A stretch of 64,000 nucleotides of DNA from Cranoglanis bouderius (lineage: Eukaryota; Chordata; Actinopteri; Siluriformes; Cranoglanididae). The notes under the pieces were generated by a model. That model saw nothing but the letters and a program-made list of their open reading frames with translations, made no database searches and was not told the origin of the DNA. Location: the NCBI GenBank assembly GCA_023630585.1, contig CM042566.1, positions 8,738,754-8,802,753 on the forward strand. The letters are read 5' to 3'. The position numbers and the translations under genes were made by a program. Shown piece by piece: positions 55,835-64,000 of this stretch (position 1 is its first letter; every line of letters starts with the position of its first letter).

Positions 55835-56583
55835 CTGGCATCATGTACAGCCCCTGGCCATCTGGCCTCAACATTAGTAATGAGGTGGGTCTCATCACAT
55901 ATGACCTGGTTAGTGGGGACCGATAATGACTTAAATGGTTTAACACTGAAAGGTTTAATGAATTTAAAATTACATTTTCTGTTGTTACCTGCACATTGAT
56001 GCTGTGGACAGACTTCCTATTAACATAGTCTCCTTCATTGACAGAAGGAGCTTTAATAGGAATGTGGGTGCTATCAATGCACCCAATCACATTCGGCAAC
56101 CCTGAAATTAAATTACAAAGTCTGACAGATAGATATATCCATGCAGTCTGAATAGATGGATCGATATGAATAGGAAGTTAAGATGTGTTAATATATCTGT
56201 CATAGATTTTTATAGAAAGGACAAACCTGCCACTCTGTGAAATTCTTCTTTTATAAGGCGCACCGGTTTATGGCCAGGAAACAGTACAAAAGTGTGTAGA
56301 AACCTCTTCAGTGCCAGGCATATTGTACGAACGGCTCTACACACAGTTGCTTTTCCTACATGCTCCGCATCGCCCACATTGTACAGAAAACTCCCTGTCG
56401 CAAAAAAAAACGAAGAGCTATGCACAGAATGTGTTCTGTGGTAAGCGCTGACCCGCGGTTTGTCACGTTTGATATGTGCGGTTTCAAATAAATTAACGAT
56501 TCTTTTGAAAACCGGTATCGCTCTCGGAAATATTCATTCGGATATGAAAACACGTCAATACGTGGCCTTATCACCCCTCTCAC
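55835..56583 (-). pseudogene. Harbinger (HARBI1-like) transposase, truncated
   Basis: Pieces in order: YFRERYRFSKESLIYLKPHI; then, after a frame change at a nine-A run near 56400, VGKATVCRAVRTICLALKRF; then, after a GT-AG-like gap (56226-56104), LPNVIGCIDSTHIPI; then, after a second gap, VICDETHLITNVEARWPGAV with HDARIFRESSL. The IGCIDSTHIPI and HDARI motifs are diagnostic of PIF/Harbinger. The last catalytic region is absent, so the protein cannot be functional as it stands. Confidence 0.82.
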
Positions 56584-57179
56584 GGCAAAAAAAACCTTGT
56601 ATAATCTGTGCTTCCATGTCTCTGAAACGAACTAACCCCGGAACATCTTCAGAGAGCAAGTTGCCATGGTTACTTACATATCCAGAAAGTTACCTCCGTA
56701 TTTGGAACCGAAAGTTGAGGTTATCAGCTAACTTACCTGGGTATGTCACATAACCAGCTTTCTGGAATACCCCCCAGGACAAGATTCTTCAACAAAAAAT
56801 ACAACAGTTTAATTAAATCCTGAGCATGATATGACCCAGTGAATACTGCAAGTTGTGCTACATTTACATTTATTCATTAACAGATGTTTTTTATGCAAAG
56901 CAATAAAAGTAAAAAGTAAAAGGAACCAATTCCACCATTTAAAAACAAGAAGGTGAATGTGTTAGAATTGGCCATTCACAGCCAAGACCTCAGTCCGACT
57001 GAGAATCGTTTTGTTGTTGTTGTTGTTGTTGTTCACCAGTGGTCTCCATCCACTCTAACAGAGCTTCAGCAATTATGACAAGAAGAATGAACAACAATAT
57101 CAGGATCCAGTGCAATGTGCAATGCTGATAGTGAAATACTGTATCCCAGAAGGCTTCAAGCCTAACAAATTTTTTAGTC

Positions 57180-57335
57180 AGCCTTGTGTCACAAAGAAAA
57201 AATATTTTGCACTTTAAAATGTTAGACATGTGCAAAACAAATGGTAAAAATCCCAATTAAATCCATTTCATTCCAATTCTACAAAAAGTGGAAATGCTCA
57301 AGGGGGGAAATACTTTTGCAAGACACTGTATGTTT
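57180..57335 (-). mobile_element. MITE end related to 43059
   Basis: aaatcccaattaaatccatt, tgctcaaggggggaaatact and tttgcaagacactgtatg. On the - strand this reads as the aagtatttcccccc-type end seen at 43059. Confidence 0.45.
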
Positions 57336-57455
57336 GTCATTTGGATACAGAAGGCAACATGAAACACAACCCCACACAGTTCCTGGGGGGTGATTTGTAT
57401 TACATCACGATTATAAAAACAATTCCCACAGCAATATACCTTCATTCATACTCTG

Positions 57456-57460
<5 letters not shown>

Positions 57461-57485
<25 letters not shown>
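57461..57485. repeat. (CA)n microsatellite
   Basis: About 12 CA units upstream of wt1. A (GA)n run lies at 58070-58094. Confidence 0.9.
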
Positions 57486-57490
<5 letters not shown>

Positions 57491-58063
57491 AATAGTAAGG
57501 TCAGGTCACAAGACTGATAAAAATGTCTTCCTTTTACACTTCAGAAAGAGCAGAGCATCAAAGCAAAGATAAAGAAGTATGAACAAAAAACACACTTGTA
57601 TTGGTTGATGTTCTGCAGATGTCTTGGCTTCTGTTCAGGCAAAAAATGACTACTCTTCCTTTCTCTTCATCTTGACACATACACAACATTTACTACATTT
57701 ACTGTTAAATGAGGTAATGTCATAGAGAGGAACTGTCTATGGCTGTCTTAAATGAGTAGGGTATTAGAATGTAGAGAAATAAATCAGCACCAGAGAGCTC
57801 AAGTTTAATCAGTTGCAGACAAATAATGTCAGCATTTAACAGACTTTTCAAGAAAATGAGAGTAACTCGGTTGTTTTTAAAGACTGGGAATGTTCATAAA
57901 CAGATTATAACAAATTATGTATTTGATCAAGAGTGTCCAATGGCACAAAGAGCACTTAATGTTCTGACAACACTTGAGGCTGACAGCATCAAACAAGGTG
58001 ACCGTAGCAAGGAAGAACTCTTTTAGATAACACGAGGAAGAAACTTTGAGAGGAACTCTCTCA

Positions 58064-58095
<32 letters not shown>

Positions 58096-58383
58096 ACCCA
58101 GAGTATTAAGTATGCTCTTAATCTGTAGTCCTTTAAGAGGATATACTGTACATTGTGCACAGACTCCGGCAAGACTAGTTAAGACAGCATAACTAAAAGG
58201 GAGAGCCTGAAGGTAACACAAGCATGTGGGCACCCTAGGACATAAAGTGGCCAGCTACTCCACCATCAACAAACCTGAGTGAACTGATTAGAGTGTGTGT
58301 GGGGGGGTGGAGGGCTATACAGCATCCAAACATCCCAGTTTACCAAAACACTCTATGCCCATTAATCCTCCATATCTGTGCCT

Positions 58384-58733
58384 TTAACTTAGAGGAAAAC
58401 TATTAACAAAGGCTTGACTAAACAAGTATGTTTTCAGTCTAGGCTTAAAGACTGAGACTGTGTCTGAGTTCTGAAGACTAATTGGAGGTCTATTGGATAA
58501 CTCTGGGGCTTTGTAACAAAAAGCTCTGACCTCTGCTATAGTCTTTGTTATTCTAGGTACCAACAAAAAGCTTGCACCTTTTGATCAAAGCAAGTATGGA
58601 TAATCATAAACGATGAAAAGTCGTTCAGGTATTGTGGTGCAAGACCATGTAGTGCTTCATATGGTAATAGTATTTTATAATCAATGTGACATTTTACTGG
58701 GAGCCAGTGCAGAGTAGATGCAGAGTAGATCAA
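58384..58733 (-). pseudogene. non-LTR retrotransposon ORF2 C-terminal fragment
   Basis: Two overlapping - strand frames read STLHWLPVKCHIDYKILLPY, EALHGLAPQYLNDF, then FCYKAPELSNRPPISLQNSD and TVSVFKPRLKTYLFSQAF. This order (LHWLPV, ALHGLAP, FKSRLKTYLF) is typical of the end of L2/Rex-like ORF2 proteins. The change of frame near 58560 shows it is degenerate. Confidence 0.6.
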
Positions 58734-59185
58734 TAGTGCTGGCTGTGCATTCAGTACGCTCTAATTTTATATTCATTAGGTTACTAAAACATTCTGAGTG
58801 TTTCTACATTTTTTTTTAGCTTGGGGAACAGACACAGTCTCAGTATGGTGGAACCTGAGTGACGGCTCAAGACAGCTAGCAGAAGATCAGTTTAGCCTGC
58901 TTGTGTGCTCCCTGGCCTCGGCTCTGAAATGTCACAGATTAACTAGGCCTCTTCTCAGACTATTCTAAATAAACCAATAGTAAAACCAGGGTGAAGGATA
59001 AATAGAGGATTTGTGACACTTTTTTATGTATTTATATTACAGATATGATATTCAAGTCATTTTGATTATTTGTAGATGAAAAAGTGATTTTAAAAAAACT
59101 TTATTCTATCACTGTGTTTTTCCACTGATATAATTTTTATCACTGAGATTCTCTAAACAAATGGCCTGGACCAATGGGACATACA

Positions 59186-59275
59186 CTATGTGGCCAAAAG
59201 TATGTGAACACCTGACCATCACCCCCCATATGTGCCCATTCCAAAACTACGGGCATTAACATTAATGTAAAGGGT
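59186..59275 (+). mobile_element. fragment of the tggccaaa-type element
   Basis: actatgtggccaaaagtatg, tgaacacctgaccatcaccc and atatgtgcccattcc, the left end of the family seen at 14707; the right part is lost. Confidence 0.6.
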
Positions 59276-60041
59276 TAACCTTAAAGAGTTACAGATTTGT
59301 TTTTAATTAATAGACATCTACTGTCCAAGTGTGTTTTTGAGTCCACAACAGTGTTTTCGTTGCCCTGATGTAATCCATGAAGTGTTACATTTTGAGAATG
59401 GCTGAGACTAACCAGGAGACATCTGACAAAAAGATACTGAATCTCGATAATGGCTTGCAAGGACTCAAGTAACAGTCACAAATCATGAGCACTTTTCCTC
59501 TGACACACTTGAGAACTTCTCTTGTTCTATGACGGGGGCAAAAAAAAACCTGCCTGCACTCATGAGTTCACTGTTTTAACTCAAAAACTTTTTTAAGATC
59601 AAATACCAAAGTCTACCAGAGCCAAAGCCTTAAAAGTGTTATTGTGTCCTTGCGGTTTCTCTTCCATGCAAAATGAATGGCTTGTATCTGGGTAATAATT
59701 TGTCTGTAAGAGCAGGTGAACATGATTCAGTCCACTGAGTGGGTGCAAAGTTAGGTCAGATGAATTATGGTAGAATATTTTCAAATTGTCCACCAAATGC
59801 TGTTTGAGGAATGGAAAATATCTGATCTTCCCAAACCTTTCACCCAGTTGATCATTTCATTGTGGTGAGTCCTAAAGACAATTCTTAGGTTTTACTGCCT
59901 CAGTATATGTTAATGATAATGATCTGATTTTATATAACAAAGACATGTGGATATTTATAAGAAACAAAACTATGAAATGTGTGTTGTGGAGGTGTTGTTC
60001 CTGTCAGTTTTGATTATACAGTTATATTTTCTCATAAATTT

Positions 60042-60440
60042 ACATACCCCTTGCAGAGTCTGCAAAATGTTAGTTTTTTTTTTTTTAAATAATAGGAATC
60101 ATTAAAATTGCATTTTGTTTTTTATTTAGTACTGCCCTGAATAAGCATAACAGATGTTTAGTCCACAAGACACAATAATAACTGAATTTACACAAATGAA
60201 CCAGTTCAAAAGTTTAAATACGCTTGATTCTTAATACTGTGTGTTGTTACCTGGATGATCAACAACTGTTTTTATGTTTTGTGATAGTTGTTCATGAGGC
60301 CCTTGTTTGTCCTGAGCAGTTAAACTACCCACTGTTCTTCAGAAAAATCCTCCAGGTCCTGCACATTATTTGCTTTTCCAGCATCTACTGCATTTGAGTA
60401 TTTGACCATTTTTGAGCATTTGACCTCTTTCCAACAGTTG
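60042..60440 (+). mobile_element. probable Tc1-like or MITE repeat
   Basis: aatttacataccccttgcag and agtctgcaaaatgttag at the left resemble the aagtttacatac-type ends of fish Tc1 derivatives. The body has no intact frame and the right end is unclear. Confidence 0.4.
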
Positions 60441-61089
60441 CTATTTTCTGCTATTATATTATATTATATTATATTATATTATATTATATATGAAATGTAA
60501 TTTACAATCATGTTGCTTTCTCTGCACATGCAACCTTCGTTTTATCATTCAGCTTTCAGGTTATTTTCAGATAGAAACAAGTGACTAATCAATGTTACTT
60601 GTGATTGTGTTTGCTGTGGTTTGGCCTATCTCTTGGTGTACAAAGAAACCCTTCTGGAATCTATCATTTATAAATCACCTTTATGAAAAGTAAGTACCTT
60701 CAAATAGATATTTAATAGAGTCACAAGATGTATTGTACATTAACTGTTGAAGTTTTGGGGAAATTTTTCCATTGTTGAAAAATTTCTGAGTAATATTTGA
60801 TTCTCAGTAACCACGAACACACCTCACATCAAGCTGTCTGAGAAATATTTGGAGAAAACGGAGGCACAGCTGTCTGATATGGACTGGGCTGGTCCTGGGA
60901 AGAGTCACATTGAAAGATTCAAGAGAAAGGTATCCAACCAGGCCCAGAAACATCTCAGATATTCTTTAAGAGACCCATTAGGACATTTCCAGGAAAATGC
61001 AGCACAGCAGTCAAAACTGCTAAGGAAGGGGTTTTTTGTTGTTTGTTTCTAATTTTTTACTCTTTTTTTCTGACTGATGTACACACTGT

Positions 61090-61205
61090 GTGTGTGCACG
61101 GTGTCCTGTGATGGACTGGCATCACATCTGGGGTGCATTCTCTCACCTTGTGCCCAGCTGAGACCCTGACCAGGATAAAGCAGTTACTGTAGATCAATGA
61201 ATGAA
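61090..61205 (+). mobile_element. SINE tail fragment
   Basis: gatggactggcatcacatct, accttgtgcccagctgagac and gataaagcagttactgtaga then tcaatgaatgaa match the tail of the 39945 and 47640 SINE family. Confidence 0.55.
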
Positions 61206-61375
61206 TATTGTTTTCCTCAAGTATATTGGGTTAGTTTTAATATCTTAATGTAGATTATTGCAAACTGACAAATGCATTTATTTGTTATTTTGAAAAGCTA
61301 GGTGTCCTCAGACATTTGATGTCTAAGGAGCTTAGACATTATTACAAAGCTATTATTATTCAAAGCCATTTACAG

Positions 61376-61430
61376 TAATAAATAAATAAATAAATAAACA
61401 AACAAACAAACAAATAAATAAATAAATAAA
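61376..61430. repeat. (AAAT)n microsatellite with AAAC interruption
   Basis: aaataaataaataaac then aaacaaacaaac and aaataaataaat, about 13 tetranucleotide units. A poly-A of about 29 bases is at 61593-61621. Confidence 0.92.
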
Positions 61431-61586
61431 TCAGTCCTGTTGACCCTTCTTTTTCCTGTTGAGTAATTTTTATGTTTCCATTATATTTTGGTCTTCTGTT
61501 TTTACCAGGCACTACTGCAAATGAGGGTCTGTTTTAACATTTTCTTTAAGATAAATGGTAAATAAAATAACATTTTTAAAAGTTTT

Positions 61587-61625
<39 letters not shown>

Positions 61626-62369
61626 ATTATAACATTTTGAAACATTTTCAAATTTAACATTCAAATTTAAATTTAAACAAGTTCTCTAAGTTGTGCTTAA
61701 ATCTCATGGTATCTCTAGACTATACTGTTCTAAATATTATACATACATAAATATTAGCTACTGGTTATAAAACTATATTTGTATTTGTAACTACGCATAA
61801 AAGAGAAGTATGTGGCAGAAACACTGTGTCATGTCTTTACTTTATGAAGCAAGAGTCACTTTAGTCACTATGAGAATTTATTATTTGGAAGACTGGGGAA
61901 AATTCCAGGAAAGTTATAACACATCATCTGACCAACACCACCCATTCCAGCTTTACAGTAACTTTTACACCCCCACTCGTGTTACTATCCCTCTAGCACA
62001 TACAATTTTATCCCCAGTTCACTTCACTGGAAGTTTCTAATATGCTGCACTGTCAGAGTTACTAATGAAGCAAAAATTCACAGACCTAAACAACTAACCC
62101 TTATATAATGTTTGAAAACCACAGCAGCATTTCTGTACCTGATATACTCATATCAGCACCACACATCATGTCACTATCAGTTGTAACAAGTAGCAATGCT
62201 ACTAGCTTAACTACACTTTTAGTAGCATGTCTGTTTTTTTCAAAATAATGCAGCTTTTCCAGTAATAACCTACTTTTTCACCCTGTAGCTGTGCTGTGTT
62301 TTGTCACACTACACCATTACTTTTTTGCAATGTATTGTATCCATCATGCAGCAAGTTCAATATTTCTAA

Positions 62370-62981
<612 letters not shown>

Positions 62982-63159
62982 CTATATTCCTTGGTCTTAC
63001 CCATTGTTATGAATGACTAAGGGAATTTGGCCTATGTGTTACCTCATATTTATACCCCAGGAAGTCATGGTTGAACAATTTCCTGTTCCTAGTCACCCAG
63101 GTGTACTAAAATAATGTAAAATATCAATGGGAATATACTTTAAATATACTTTTCTCATA

Positions 63160-63375
63160 TTAATTCATAGGGGTGCCAATAATTGTTGGATTGTTGATTT
63201 TTTTGTCTTTGATAAACCTGTGTTTTGTTTGCAATTATTTGATATCCATGACAGCAGAGTATTTTTGAGAATTTTTTTAACAAAAGATCAAAAGCTTAAA
63301 CAATAAAGACAATTTTTCACAGCCTTCTTTTCTCATATTTACCAAGGGTGCCAATATTAGTGGAGGGCACTGTAT
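63160..63375 (+). mobile_element. Tc1-like element right end
   Basis: ggggtgccaataattgttgg at 63170 and gggtgccaatattagtggag then ggcactgtat at 63348-63374 are direct copies of one motif, as in IR/DR-type Tc1 termini. The remainder of the element is missing. Confidence 0.55.
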
Positions 63376-64000
63376 ATCTGTCATTTGGACACTCAGAAAG
63401 GATATTTGCATATATTTATTTAGACCACAATCCAATCAATGCACAAAACCGATTACACATTAAGGCTCACACAGCCAGTCCTCACCACATGAAGTGTTGT
63501 TTTAGTATCCAGCCACCGTGGGCATGAGGAGCTCACTGAAGTGAGGCGTGTAGTGATGAGGTCACTGACCTGCCTGATGGATGTGGACAGTAGACTGGGT
63601 GGGAGGGTGAGAAGGTTTAGAGGATGGTGGGTAAGTGTGTGGAGTTTATGTTGACTCCAGCTGAGCCAAAGGAAATGTTTTAAATGTAAAATACAGTAAG
63701 TGTCTTGACCAACTTAATTTATTTCTTGTTTCTTGCATTCTCTTTGCTAAGATACAAAACAAATCCACAAGACTCTGTTAACAATGTTATCAAGGATCTG
63801 TAAGAGCCAGAATCTCTCTTCTTTCTTTTAAACTGGAAGAGATTCTCACCATGATTTCTGAATTGGATACATAGGAGCATTTGGTACCAGGCACATCCTT
63901 GCTGCTAGGAGAATGATGTAGTGTAGCTGGCCTGCATGCTTTGTGGATGAATTATAACTGTTCTTCTTCAACATTAAACCAATCCTTATCATCCTAGCCA
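63376..64000. other. unassigned window end
   Basis: Moderately GC-rich unique-looking sequence (63470-63680) without an open frame or splice pattern that I can support. It could be regulatory DNA upstream of wt1 or part of a neighbouring transcript. Confidence 0.3.

Larger units (their letters stand above)
55355..56775. mobile_element. PIF/Harbinger transposon, internally deleted
   Basis: Inverted ends ggggggtattccagaaagc (left) and gctttctggaataccccc (right), with AGG next to both. It carries parts of the two genes typical of Harbinger elements: a transposase on the - strand (55835-56583) and a Myb/SANT-like DNA-binding protein on the + strand (55570-55736). The 3' parts of both are missing, consistent with one internal deletion. 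1.42 kb. Confidence 0.85.

Noticed and set aside
60849..61052. 67-codon + strand open frame, MEKTEAQLSDMDWAGPG...
   Set aside because: Charged and superficially gene-like, but lies between repeat fragments, ends in poly-T-derived residues and shows no splice sites or known family.

Overview
This window is vertebrate nuclear DNA, almost certainly from a teleost fish. The evidence is two multi-exon genes with GT-AG introns, long (TG)n/(CA)n microsatellites, several Tc1-like elements, a PIF/Harbinger element, tRNA- and 5S-derived SINEs, and a wt1 gene that lacks the mammalian 17-residue alternative exon. The species cannot be fixed from sequence alone; the repeat mix would fit a catfish-like or other ostariophysan fish, but that is inference.

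Layout. Positions 1-1974 are 5' flank with one MITE. Positions 2002-28430 (+ strand) hold a complete kifc3-type C-terminal kinesin gene. I trace 19 common coding exons (913 aa with the shortest 3' splice), with a coiled-coil stalk in exons 3-11 and the motor in exons 12-18. A possible alternative exon and a terminal exon follow, with an AATAAA at 28411. After about 1.1 kb, the wt1 gene (Wilms tumour 1 zinc-finger transcription factor; wt1a or wt1b undecided) runs convergently on the - strand, from its start at 52379 (or 52403) to its stop at 29549, in nine coding exons. Four C2H2 zinc fingers sit in the last four exons, and the +KTS/-KTS tandem splice donors are preserved exactly. Positions 52404-64000 are wt1 upstream DNA with no supported host exon and many transposon relics.

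The genes have no known joint function. KIFC3 is a minus-end-directed microtubule motor of epithelial junctions and trafficking; WT1 controls kidney, gonad and mesothelium development. Their tail-to-tail arrangement leaves only a short shared 3' intergenic space.

The accessory content lies in introns and upstream DNA. It includes: an interspersed repeat family present in roughly ten copies, one of them broken by a Tc1-like insertion; a Tc1-like element whose 5' half has been duplicated in inverted orientation; a 0.7-kb long-terminal-inverted-repeat element; an internally deleted Harbinger element that kept the first exons of both its divergent genes; a 5S-rRNA-derived SINE; and two minisatellites (32-bp and about 75-bp units). 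No wholly new system was recognised. The best leads are the microsatellites abutting kifc3 splice sites, the inverted-duplication transposon and the wt1 intronic minisatellite.
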